A stretch of 64,000 bases of DNA, taken from NCBI GenBank assembly GCA_003151975.1, contig PLZD01000032.1:171771-235770 (forward strand). The letters run 5' to 3'. The notes below the pieces were generated by a model. It had not been told where the DNA came from, made no database searches, and saw only the letters and a list, made by a program, of their open reading frames with translations. This document shows, piece by piece, positions 50,401-57,043 of the stretch. Within the stretch, counting starts at the first letter, position 1; every line of letters starts with the position of its first letter. The position numbers and the translations under genes are program-made. Source of the DNA: Elusimicrobiota bacterium. GTDB taxonomy: Bacteria; Elusimicrobiota; Elusimicrobia; UBA1565; UBA9628.

Positions 50401-53188
50401 TGTTGTAATTCGAGGGGGCGTCCATTTCCAATCCGGTGCCCACCGGGTTGGAGACGATGCTGTTGGTCACGGCGTTCTGAGAGGCGCCGACGAAGGACAT
50501 CGCGATGGAACCGAGCGCGCCGCTCGTGATGCTGCTGTTGTTGAAATTATTATTATTGGCGCTCGGGCCGAGAATCGCGCCGCCGCCGTTACCATTGCTG
50601 ATGTTGCATTGCGTGAAGGTGTTCGAGGACGCGGTAGTCAAGCTCAGGGCGGCCGCACCCCAACCGATGATGCGGCTTCGGATGAATGTGTCCCAATTTG
50701 CCCCTAAGAGGACGACAGCGCCGCCGCTGAGAACGGGGACGACGGACATCGTGCTGTCGGCGATGAGGTCGTAGGATCCCACGACCGCCATGGCGTGGGT
50801 TCCCCGAACCGTGATGCTGGAATTGAAGACGAAGCTGAAGCTCGACAGAGAAATGCCGCCGAAGAGGATGAGGCCGTTGGGGTCGATGACGTTGACGCTC
50901 GAGATCGTGACGTAATCGGAGGATGCGTTCACGCCGTAATTTTCGCTGTTTGTCGGCACGATGTTGAACCCTGTCAGCGTCACGCTCGCGTTCGTGATCG
51001 TAAAGGCATTGGAGGAACTCGGCGGGCTGACGACGGGCGCCGAGCTCACAAAGGTCGGATCGCGCATAATCTTGATCAGGTGGCCGTTGTTGGTGAAGCC
51101 CGAGATCGTCACTTGCTCATTGTAGGTCTGCGTGTCGCTGATCACGACGCAGGCGTCGCCCCCCGCCAGGCTCGTGGGAAGATGAGTGACGGCCCCCATG
51201 ATGGTCGTGTAATCCGCGCCGCCGCCCTGCTTGACGAAGTAGCCCGAGGAGCAGCCGCCCGGAAGACCTGCCGCCGTGAAGCCCGGCCAGAACACCTCGC
51301 TGAAAGGATCGTTTGAAAACTGCGGGCCGACTTTGGGCCCCGAGAAGGGGTTCATCGTGATGACGGAGCCCGTCATCGCGCTCGCGTTGACGTTGACGCC
51401 GACGCTGTTGTCGAAGGCGACGCCGCTGAAGGTCGAGTTGAAGACTCCGCCGAGGAAAAGGATGGCCGTCGCTCCGGGCGTCAGGTTCGAAAAGGTCAGC
51501 GAGGAGATCGACAAGGTGGCGCCCGCGGCCTGCGTGCTGATCCAAAGGCCGTTGGCGCCGCCCGTGATCGTGTTGGAAGTGATGGTGAGCAAGCCCATGT
51601 TGTTGGTGGCGAGATTGATGCCGACGATGGTGCCGCCGACGAACGTGTTCGTCGTTAAAGTCAGGCCTACGCTGGCCTGGCTCACGAAAACAAACGTCTT
51701 GGTCGTGACGAGGACGCTGCCGTCGATGACCGTGCTCGTCGAGCCGTTGATGGTGAGCGCGGGGGCGCCCTGGACGTAGGACATGTCAATCGTGTCGGAC
51801 GAGCCGATGAGCCCGATAGCCGGGAAGATTCCGCCGCCGCCCGTGACCGTGCTTTGGCTGATCGTGTTGTAGCTGTCGCCGGACATCACGACGGCCTCCC
51901 CCCCGAGATTCGAGATGAAGCTCTGAGTGATGGTGTTGGATGAAGAACCGGAGATGAAAAGAGGGAACGCGGCGCTGCCGTAGCTCTGCAGATTGCTTTG
52001 ACTGATGGTGTTGCCCTCGGAGCCGGCGTGAAAATGCGCGCCGTAGCCTGCCGGAGCTGCGCCGACGACGATCTGATCGCTCGTAAAGCTGTTGGCGTAG
52101 CCGTCGACGCGGAGAGCGTCGGCTCCGGTGCCGTTGGTGTAAAGGCCGCTTTGGGAGATGGAGTTATTGTTGGAGGTATTGAGAAGGCCCAGGGCGTTGC
52201 CGACCGGATTGAACATGTAGCTTTGATTGACGTTGTTGAAAGCCGCGTTGCCGACGATCGCCAGGGCATAATAGCTGGAGGCCAAGCTGGTCATGGTGCT
52301 CAAGGATATCGTGTTGTTGCCGCCGCCCATCACCACGGCGTTGGTGGATCCGTTGCTGACAAAATCCTGCGAGACCATGGCGTTCTGGCCGTTCAAGCTC
52401 AGGGAAGGCTGGCCGTTGCCGGTGATGCTGCTGAAACTGACGGTGTCATATTGGGATCCCGCCGGAAACCAAACGCCGGTCGCCGAATGGACCGAGATCG
52501 TCGAGTGAGTGATCGCGCTGTAGCTGGAGAGCACCACGCCGGCCGTGACGATATCCGAAGCTGGATCCAGCACCCACATGCCGATAAGGTTCACATCATC
52601 GGATGAGGCGTCGACGCCGTAAGGCACGAGGAAGCCGGCGGGATCAACGATGATGTGCTGGAGCGTGACGCTCGCGTTCATGATCTGGAACGCGGCGGTC
52701 GAGAATTGCGGCGGGTTGACGAACGGCGCGGAGCTCACGAAGGTCGGGTCGGACATGATCGTGATCCGGAAGTTGGGTCCGGTCGCGATGCCCTGGACGG
52801 TGACCTGCTCGGAGTAGGTGGCGGCGTCGCGGATCACGATGCACGCGTTGCCGGGCAAGACCGACGGCAGGGAATTGACCGCGCCCTGGATCGTGATGGA
52901 ATCCTGCGTGCCGTCCTGCTTGACGTTGTAGCCGAAGTCGCAGCCCGCCGGCAGCGGCATGCCGAACAAGGTATAGATATGGCCGGCGTCGACGCCGAAG
53001 TTCGCCGAGGCCGTCTGGCCGATCACGTCGCCCACGTTGGCGAAGTTCCCGAAGTTGGTCGAGGTCGTGGTGCCGCCGCCCGAGTTGTAGTTCTGCGTGG
53101 GGTTCGTGAAGTTCGTGCTGGCCAAATTGGTCCCCCAGGCGCGTCCGGCGCCCGATAAGCTCAATGCGGCCAGCAGAATCAATCTCAT
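41432..53188 (-). CDS. Giant (3,918-residue) beta-helix surface protein with type-IX-like C-terminal domain
   Basis: Signal peptide (LILLAALSLSGAGRAWG). Two tandem right-handed parallel beta-helix blocks, about 70-620 and 643-1430, each open with a related header (CDFGYNVKQDGTQ and CSSGYFVKQGGGA) and consist of NosD-like repeats of NTISQSTITS type. A pre-peptidase C-terminal-like domain follows at about 1533-1640 (TFPGTAGQLVSPE, then YTIGVSPFN). Strings of transthyretin/carboxypeptidase-regulatory-like beta domains (about 1640-1850 and 2260-3400) come next, some with DxNxNG-like loops (DVNGNTHPDPGE). The C-terminus (about 3833-3918) has ANFPNPSD, IRYSLPESG, IRIFSLSGELVR and SGVYIGDIEWNG, a FlgD/type IX sorting-like sandwich. 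Probably a cell-surface adhesin or polysaccharide-binding protein. Co-transcribed with the PorV-like gene. Confidence 0.85.
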   Translation of the reverse strand: MRLILLAALSLSGAGRAWGTNLASTNFTNPTQNYNSGGGTTTSTNFGNFANVGDVIGQTASANFGVDAGHIYTLFGMPLPAGCDFGYNVKQDGTQDSITIQGAVNSLPSVLPGNACIVIRDAATYSEQVTVQGIATGPNFRITIMSDPTFVSSAPFVNPPQFSTAAFQIMNASVTLQHIIVDPAGFLVPYGVDASSDDVNLIGMWVLDPASDIVTAGVVLSSYSAITHSTISVHSATGVWFPAGSQYDTVSFSSITGNGQPSLSLNGQNAMVSQDFVSNGSTNAVVMGGGNNTISLSTMTSLASSYYALAIVGNAAFNNVNQSYMFNPVGNALGLLNTSNNNSISQSGLYTNGTGADALRVDGYANSFTSDQIVVGAAPAGYGAHFHAGSEGNTISQSNLQSYGSAAFPLFISGSSSNTITQSFISNLGGEAVVMSGDSYNTISQSTVTGGGGIFPAIGLIGSSDTIDMSYVQGAPALTINGSTSTVIDGSVLVTTKTFVFVSQASVGLTLTTNTFVGGTIVGINLATNNMGLLTITSNTITGGANGLWISTQAAGATLSISSLTFSNLTPGATAILFLGGVFNSTFSGVAFDNSVGVNVNASAMTGSVITMNPFSGPKVGPQFSNDPFSEVFWPGFTAAGLPGGCSSGYFVKQGGGADYTTIMGAVTHLPTSLAGGDACVVISDTQTYNEQVTISGFTNNGHLIKIMRDPTFVSSAPVVSPPSSSNAFTITNASVTLTGFNIVPTNSENYGVNASSDYVTISSVNVIDPNGLILFGGISLSSFSFVFNSSITVRGTHAMAVVGSYDLIADSTMSVVPVLSGGAVVLLGANWDTFIRSRIIGWGAAALSLTTASSNTFTQCNISNGNGGGAILGPSANNNNFNNSSITSGALGSIAMSFVGASQNAVTNSIVSNPVGTGLEMDAPSNYNTVSQSTITSNSPTSAALYLADSSNTVTLSYIGNSLSTAAYLYSGTVNNTISQSTITSNSAATALVIDDASYNTVTGDFISNASGDAVYLFPGSANNTISQSSITSGGAGSTALTIDGSSSNIITQTYLSAPAGFAAYLNAGASGNSISVSSMTSGSATYGTLVFDGVSTNTVSQCYVHGSGAGGAVSLISGANYVTISNSVVTSSGATADALTFDTNASYNTLTQSLVFNGNGNAVALYWNAFNNTISFSTMSSNDPTDFGLFMLGAASNTISNSYVFDPTGAAASIDDSNFNSISQTTIVDNDGGPSIDFVVGATSNTINLSYLTGAIFTGDSYNTISQSTMTCWGGACVALDVSASSWSRVTQSYIGGSVDVYNSTGADINKTVVYAPGATGIWVSGNAGIIKLSSDTVAGANIGLQVGAQIPGASLAFSSITFGNLTAGATAVQFTGGVFVSTLNLFNFADTSIAINVDASGIAGSTITMANYNGPRAGPLFSHDPFGEVIWPGAIFGKSFYFGVLATSGTVHTSLYYAGSSTQVASVSAPFGAVVPYIFSNVPAGVYNIRGYIDQNFNGSTDLGEPRGLSPSAGFGFSGSGAASVNYNICDSRSISFGQTINATITPADCPEPDQNNAFSRFYTFPGTAGQLVSPEADAVNFNDIPLKLYDSSGTLIASDDGGAGNGNSHLVNFALPANGVYTIGVSPFNASITSATFKLTLNQALGVIQGTVTYSGAQGGKVLAGLFTSPVTSSTGTPVQFVTLPGPGPFTFNAVPSGANYYIAAFIDVNGNTHPDPGEDFGVYGGTNAPTQVFVPVAGSSTGISFAIPPASTATYANVTGSLTYTGPSTGALHVELWGNSTFSGQPVAAINFGVVTTTVNFTYSVPAPGGVPYYVRGWLDLSGSLSFAASDPSGVYAPLNQGAQQVFAPVAGSTTNINFSIRDAGFSTNGFAGEGSASMTPLTAPAGAAPFVMYSTYTAGLHGLVAGGSLGFTFPPGFAPPLPPPTGAFMTVTSTMGITFSISTSAVAILVTVNGGVALGQQVVLNYTNGAVSCIASTATFTVSEAQNNLVAPAPLLSGAPSLQVVPGAAAFLRPSNLSLSLTQGVLSDPQNFLAYDVCGNVTTVSAASTATLSGVVFSVAQSTFVPDSSVSFATATTITPTSPLSLTFAVGQSSAPFYAIATSSGVKNIKAINYLGASATYYFGLPVLPSNALTGVAVSNAAGSLGQSSTTIVPNGGATSIAYINFNLGDPKQSWDVMISSVPFKVGVAPSPLWETWGSGQPNLGQVAWDGRYSPSLNGGVRVPSGSYYVRIEVAGGGVHDDSLIVVVAVPQIAGQTFDGSGGTAPYPPLPSANITLYGSNGSFAAASDAGGNYVVPGLVAGVYSMFVTRTDFLDGSLSVTVGGAGTVSTFTALTAGISGSTNAAGGLDIAMTRAATLFVVPSLSVTYSTQSADQYGTLQVRTSTNIAVNLQNAISLPLHLAASTTTFDDGGQFDPSVGQSIIHTQFKFTLSPGTYTVTAQMPNFTISSASVFVPAGVSGVSLPPLSPQSSISGLVTIGAGLNLNGTFVSVSAVPLSTAAAAAGGGGGVLVPGSAVGAVTSSSYTVGNLAPGLYVLRAGGNGLLSVSSGPILVPVSSAVTHADMPAIGGGAAISGTITITPVTAQLPVSVNAWSPGANSFGSTVVYVVGGGGPINYNIAGLISGSTYQVYLNIIGGNGGLQVAGTQPASIPAPSAVSNFTFAANTGSIAVTFDIPAPAVDFANVSVTRQTVASVNPQDVGNQVSFANATTIPGFAIVAGSTASFTLTGLNNETDDLSLSYATTGQSRKLRVSAVNGFATTAFVDLSSPTFIISGSINDLATNALFNTPPNIVLNAPNNVPSGYPGTFPATSARVEAILQNLSDFSVAISTKFDPFTSRVGALTGAGTFSISSVPAGAYYVRTVGLAFCTTCSVLVPSVGQLVNVSTSNVPGITLTLTDGFSISGSISLENNLSDARVFNVTVTDSKQSVVASSAAYLGDSNLNLAANSVNYSFSNLPANGFYTLSVVDAGSPSKYTGQPLSFPNAGLSPGGLQSSLTGQNVVMQKGAFITGRIRDANTGQFIGATNAGLLTPNFQITATADPWVSGGYAAAVSSVAGRPIQADGTFLVGPLLPGITYDLKLSQLTWDPSFLANGSQNYVPVTLASLQPNPVLDVGVISLNQGQSLSGDVYASTTTGAKLGNILVTAQPSFGTSGVTVQTYTNQNGHYNLWVSTFISNEYDVTAAPRGGNLASNGTSYTEVTRYSVNLLATTTADFVLNPLIASVTGQVLVADAATGGQLGYPFGAQKGFPAAAVFMQSTGTVATLNPFGDISAITDAQGNFTVLGLSTGTYSLRVVSLGYAVFNATVTASTSSVIMYTGNFAPANYLPGNVITLQRGATVTGRIVKSDGSAPNNSDVGGVAAANFAAGEFLVGSVNVDPVAKTVNSYSISGFKTGITYDLVILPASETDDTVYPAEGASLSFSAAQSTATRNINLTYSPPLMQCAASSKSLGNSQFQVKISCNKDLRNKIDADNDLTQILTLSPVTSAGAAVVAPNGTGVLDPTTKVISADRRQITVVYRAAPTEANFSLRLRGTASTINPQNGSNFTIDQIFDFFVGLNSNATQRVGNINGGTITLPPSFLDELLGNSTSSIQVGNENSRIDLKPGTFALCVDAACATDGVASATPTITVGISKGVDLQSATKAAMLSLGYVPSGISILGNPAAYPSDLAAAMSKYRALTASSNTVGGADPLSAFYSIFLPAGIRHQLKQQADITFSYSTKLSTSTSPDNINVYFYNATLGAFVQENTNRRLDTVNQTITVSVNHFSVFVVLDGLPVATGANPFNRPEIVAANFPNPSDCIVHTNPATLLKNTLFSPGGGSFQPFEGPMIRYSLPESGVVSGATIRIFSLSGELVRSMAQGDLSGGFTYYTPWNCTNGSGRRVASGVYIGDIEWNGKHKQFKMAIIKGSGL

Positions 53189-53201
53189 GGCAAATTACTG
53201 T

Positions 53202-54140
53202 TTATTTGAGGTATCCTTCCAGGCTGACGACGCAGAGGGTGTTATTTATAACCGTCTGGGTTGGCTGCAGAATCCCCCCAGTGGATGAGTTTGACTGGGC
53301 AAATCCAGCGATGCTCACGGTTCCGGTGCAGGGCCCCCCGTTGGGAATCTGATGAAGGCCAAAATACAAACTCTTACTGGCGGGAGCGGAATAATTGCCT
53401 CCACTGGCCGCCAGATCCTGTATGACCAGCGTAACCGTCGCTGGAACCAGAATCCCTCTGAGGCCGAAAGTGATGACGGCCGAGGTGCTCGCGACCACGT
53501 CGGTCGGGCCCGCCAGGACCTTGGTGGTGGTCGCCGTATGGCCTCCCGAGACGCTGAGATAACAGTTCATGCTGCCGAAGCCGCTGGGGTTGCTGCACTT
53601 CGCGTTTGTATTATCGAGGCTAGCAATGAGGAGATTCTTGCCGCCGGGGACCGTATACCCCGTATTGGTGACGTTGACATTGACCGGCGTCAGGGTGAAC
53701 AAATCAGCCATCGGCAAGGCGCTCATCAAAGAGCTCGCCGTTTGGGCGGAGAAGGCGTAGGGTGTGGCCTGGAATTGGAGGCGCGGCGCCATGGCCGGAT
53801 CGGCCCCCACCGTGATCTCGAGCCAGGTCCCGGAGCTCGTGAAGACGACCGGCGTCAGCGGCGTCACGGCGCCCAGCGCCACGTTGTAGATGCCCGCGGT
53901 AACGACCACCGAGCCCTGGGTCTCGGTCCACAACTGAGAGCCCGCCGTCAGCGAGTTGAAGATGGCGAACTTAATCGAGAATGTGCCGCTCAAGGGGCCG
54001 CCAGTGGCGTTGGTCAGGCGGCCCTGGAAATTGATCGTGGACGGGACCGCCGGAACCTGGGCCCGGCCCAACTTCGGCGCACCCAGGAGCAAGAAGCCCC
54101 CGACCAGCGCCGCTCCGAACGCGAATTTGACTTTTGACAT
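53202..54140 (-). CDS. Secreted protein with FQGRLTNATG-type domain
   Basis: 312 residues from the ATG at 54140, with GAGGAG upstream; the longer reading to 54308 runs through the next gene. A signal peptide (FGAALVGGFLLLGAPKLGRA) precedes a beta domain of about 110 residues (INFQGRLTNATGGPLSG; QLWTETQGSVVVTAGIYNVAL; TSSGTWLEITV; ATPYAFSAQ), closely paralogous to the next gene's N-terminus. The rest is a different beta-rich domain with a few cysteines (NAKCSNPSGFGSMNCYLSV). Not otherwise recognised. Probably surface-associated, and it precedes the giant protein gene by 13 bp. Confidence 0.7.
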   Translation of the reverse strand: MSKVKFAFGAALVGGFLLLGAPKLGRAQVPAVPSTINFQGRLTNATGGPLSGTFSIKFAIFNSLTAGSQLWTETQGSVVVTAGIYNVALGAVTPLTPVVFTSSGTWLEITVGADPAMAPRLQFQATPYAFSAQTASSLMSALPMADLFTLTPVNVNVTNTGYTVPGGKNLLIASLDNTNAKCSNPSGFGSMNCYLSVSGGHTATTTKVLAGPTDVVASTSAVITFGLRGILVPATVTLVIQDLAASGGNYSAPASKSLYFGLHQIPNGGPCTGTVSIAGFAQSNSSTGGILQPTQTVINNTLCVVSLEGYLK

Positions 54141-54171
54141 GGCTCGCTCTCTCCTCACTAAACCCTCGTTG

Positions 54172-55734
54172 TCAGTCTCCAAAACCAGCGCAGAGGCAGC
54201 GGTTCCCTGCGACCGTCGTCCCGCAAGGCGAGGGGACTCCGGCATTGGTCCAGGCGCCCAAACAAAGTGTATTGGCGCCGCAAATCGCGGTGCAGGTATC
54301 GGTGCCAATAACCGTGAGAACCGAGAAAAGCGTCACGCTGCCGGACGACCCGGCCGTCGCCTTCAGCCGGACATTGCCGCCGGCCACTTCCAGCTTGTCT
54401 CCGGGGTTCGTCGTCCCGATGCCGACGTTGCCGCCGGGCAGGACCGTGACGCGAGAGGTGTTCCCCGTTTCGAGGAACATCGTCCCGGTGCCGCTGCCGG
54501 TATCGGCGCGAAGATGAATATGGTTTCCGCCGGCGGAGTCGACATAGGTGTCGCCGCTGTTGACGGCGACCCCGCCTTTGAGCGTTCCGGTCATGTATTG
54601 GTGGATCGCGTAGCCGGAGCCGTCCGTCGAGTTCATGTCCAGATGGGGGTTCGAGGCGCCTGAAATCTGAAGGAGCGTGCCGGCATTGAAGGAGCCCGGG
54701 GTCGACGTCCCCAATCCGATCTTGCCGCTGGTGACGATCGAGTTGGGCGCGTTGCCGTCGATCGTTAGCGTCCCGGAGCTTATGTGCAGCAGCGACGCCG
54801 GGCTCTTCGTCCCGACGCCGACGCTCCCGTTGGCTTTCACGTACAGAGCCGCGGCGGTCAACGCGGGCTCCGCCTCGAATGCCGCGAGGTTGTTCGGAGT
54901 GGAGAAGATTTGGAAGTGGTTGTTCGACGCCAGGTCTTGGAGCCAATAGCTGTTGTTTCCGTTGGGCGGACGGATGAACTGGATCTCTTGATCGTTATTT
55001 CCCTGAAACCCGATATTCATCGGGAAGCCGCTGCTTCCACCAGGATCGTTGACGCTTAGAATCCGAAGCGCATTGGCGGCGCTGGGGTTGTTGCTTACTC
55101 CTATAGTCAACGAATTGGCGGGCGCGCCCGTCGCCCCGATGGAAACCAAGCCGCCCGCCACGACCAAGGTCGAGCCGCCCACCGAGAAGCCGCCGCCCTG
55201 CACCGTTAGCGTTGATGCCACGGTCTCCGAACCGCGAATCGTTTCTGAGCCGTTCACATCGAGGAGCGTCCCGGGCGCCGTCGTGCCGATGCCGACGTTG
55301 CCGCCCGTCACGACCACGGCCGAGCCGCCCCCCAACGTCTGGGCGTTGAAGGCAAAGGGGACCGACACCAACTGCAGTCGCGGCGACATCGGCCCGTCGG
55401 CGTCCACGTTGATCTCAAGCCAAGTCCCGGAGCTCGCGAATACTGCCGGCGTCAGCGGCGTCACGCCGCCCAGGGGCGCGTTGTAGATTCCCGCGGTGAC
55501 GACAATGCCGTTCTGCGTCTCGGTCCACAACTGGGTGCCCCCGGCTGAGGCGTTAAAGATCTTGAAGATGAAGTTATGCGAGCCGCTGATCGGGGCGCCG
55601 GTGGCGTTGGTCAGGCGCCCCTGGAAATTGACGGCCGGGGGAACCAACTGAGCGCGCGCGGGCGCGGCCAGGGCGCCCGCCAAAACGAAGGCGGCGGCCA
55701 GAATGAGGCGTCTCGGCGCGGCGTTTAATCTCAC
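54172..55734 (-). CDS. Tail-fibre-like secreted protein with FQGRLTNATG-type N-terminal domain
   Basis: 520 residues from a GTG start. A signal peptide (LILAAAFVLAGALAAPARA) and the same N-terminal domain as the previous gene (VNFQGRLTNATGAPISG to PFAFNAQ) come first. Then repeated tail-fibre motifs of the GNVGIGTTAPGTLLDVNGS type (at least four: about 145, 300, 330 and 440) alternate with beta strands, as in trimeric phage fibres and bacterial surface fibres. It ends in a Cys-rich tail (CTAICGANTLC, CLCAGFGD). Part of the long operon. Confidence 0.75.
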   Translation of the reverse strand: MRLNAAPRRLILAAAFVLAGALAAPARAQLVPPAVNFQGRLTNATGAPISGSHNFIFKIFNASAGGTQLWTETQNGIVVTAGIYNAPLGGVTPLTPAVFASSGTWLEINVDADGPMSPRLQLVSVPFAFNAQTLGGGSAVVVTGGNVGIGTTAPGTLLDVNGSETIRGSETVASTLTVQGGGFSVGGSTLVVAGGLVSIGATGAPANSLTIGVSNNPSAANALRILSVNDPGGSSGFPMNIGFQGNNDQEIQFIRPPNGNNSYWLQDLASNNHFQIFSTPNNLAAFEAEPALTAAALYVKANGSVGVGTKSPASLLHISSGTLTIDGNAPNSIVTSGKIGLGTSTPGSFNAGTLLQISGASNPHLDMNSTDGSGYAIHQYMTGTLKGGVAVNSGDTYVDSAGGNHIHLRADTGSGTGTMFLETGNTSRVTVLPGGNVGIGTTNPGDKLEVAGGNVRLKATAGSSGSVTLFSVLTVIGTDTCTAICGANTLCLGAWTNAGVPSPCGTTVAGNRCLCAGFGD

Positions 55735-55749
55735 GGCGTCAGCGGTTCT

Positions 55750-57024
55750 CTAGTACTCGTACGAAAAGCCCAGCATGTAATTCGCGGTGCGATAGTTGTA
55801 CGCGTACGTCTTCTCGAAAGTGTTGTTGGAGCGCGCCCACAAGAAATCGGTCTGCGCCTTGAGCGAGAACCCCGGGGAAATCGGCATCGAGTATTTCATG
55901 GTCAGCTGATAGCGGTCCTGCCATTGGTTGTCGCCGATGTAGATGCCGTCGCCGTTCTCGGCCTGCCGCCCCACATACTGAGTGTTGATGTAATTGAAGG
56001 AAACCCCCGCCGTAGTGGGGTGCTTTTTGTCGCCCCAAGTCAGGCCGAACGCGGGTCCCCAGCCCCAGCTGTAGTAGCTGTAGGCGTCGTAGAAGAACTG
56101 TGTGGCGGCCGCGTCGAAGAAATTCTGGTTCGAGCCGTTGTAGGCGGCGTTGAAGTTCAGGCTCGAGTCCAGGCGCGTGTCGACGCCGAACAGCCGCAAC
56201 GGATGAGGATAGCCGACGGAGGTGTTGAAGGTCTGCAGGAAATCGCGGCGGCCGTAAGGCCGGTGGTCGGTCAGTTGGCCCTTGGAATCGACGATGCTCT
56301 GGTCGATGTACTCCTGCCAGGTGACGCTGTAGCCGGCGCTCAGCGACACGACGGGGTCGTTATAAGGGAAAGGCCGCGAGCCGCTCAGCGAGAGCGCGTA
56401 GTTGTACGAGTCGAGTATGCTCTGGTTGGCGTTGCTGCGCGCCAAGGTGTTGCCCAGCGGGTCGACCGGCGCCTGGGATTCCAAGGACTGGAAGTTCGGG
56501 AAGCGAATCCGAAAAAAATCCAAGCCGATCTTGTACGAGAACGGGTCGTTGTAGACGTTCTCGGCCTCAAATCCCGCGCCGATCTTCTCGTAGTCGAACA
56601 GGCCGTGCGCCCAGGTCTCGTCGCGCGTTTCCTTGAGGAATTCGTACTTATAACTCGCTTGGGGTTTGAGCTTCCAGTTCGAGCCCTCCACGGAATAGAT
56701 TCCGGTCACCGAGACGCGGTTGTCGACGGCCTGCTGGAACAAAGTGCCCGCGGCGACCTGGTCGTTGACGCCCTTGGTCCCTTGGTAGCTGCCGCTGTAG
56801 AGAGGCACCAAGGTCCAGCGGTCGTCGAACTTGATGGCCTCCGCGGCGTTGACCGAGGCGTTGGCGCTGACGTTGGCGTTGTTGTTCTCGAAGAAATATT
56901 GGCCGCCCATGACGGTGGCGTTGAGCACGGGGGCATACTCCGCCGCCCGAGCTTTCTTCGCTCCGATCAAGGCTAACGCTACGGCCATAGCCGCTCTCCG
57001 GTGCCGCTTTTTCTTTAGGCGCAA
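55750..57024 (-). CDS. Outer-membrane beta-barrel protein
   Basis: 424 residues. The likely start is TTG at 57024 with AAAAGGA upstream, giving a basic leader then AMAVALALIGAKKARA; the longer ATG reading to 57288 lies inside the preceding gene and is rejected. About 14-16 amphipathic strands rich in aromatic residues are visible (RWTLVPLYSGSYQG; WKLKPQASYKYEFL; YKIGLDFFRIRFPNF; GVSFNYINTQYVG) with a terminal strand ending in SYEY. It may export or anchor a surface component made by the operon. No family is named. Confidence 0.65.
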   Translation of the reverse strand: MRLKKKRHRRAAMAVALALIGAKKARAAEYAPVLNATVMGGQYFFENNNANVSANASVNAAEAIKFDDRWTLVPLYSGSYQGTKGVNDQVAAGTLFQQAVDNRVSVTGIYSVEGSNWKLKPQASYKYEFLKETRDETWAHGLFDYEKIGAGFEAENVYNDPFSYKIGLDFFRIRFPNFQSLESQAPVDPLGNTLARSNANQSILDSYNYALSLSGSRPFPYNDPVVSLSAGYSVTWQEYIDQSIVDSKGQLTDHRPYGRRDFLQTFNTSVGYPHPLRLFGVDTRLDSSLNFNAAYNGSNQNFFDAAATQFFYDAYSYYSWGWGPAFGLTWGDKKHPTTAGVSFNYINTQYVGRQAENGDGIYIGDNQWQDRYQLTMKYSMPISPGFSLKAQTDFLWARSNNTFEKTYAYNYRTANYMLGFSYEY

Positions 57025-57043
57025 ATCGTGTTGTCCTTTTCCG

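Noticed and set aside
49400..52400. Regularly recurring DNA words that resemble a repeat array or CRISPR
   Set aside because: They encode the NTISQS-type beta-helix repeats of the giant protein. Spacing and sequence vary with codons, and there are no unique spacers or cas genes.
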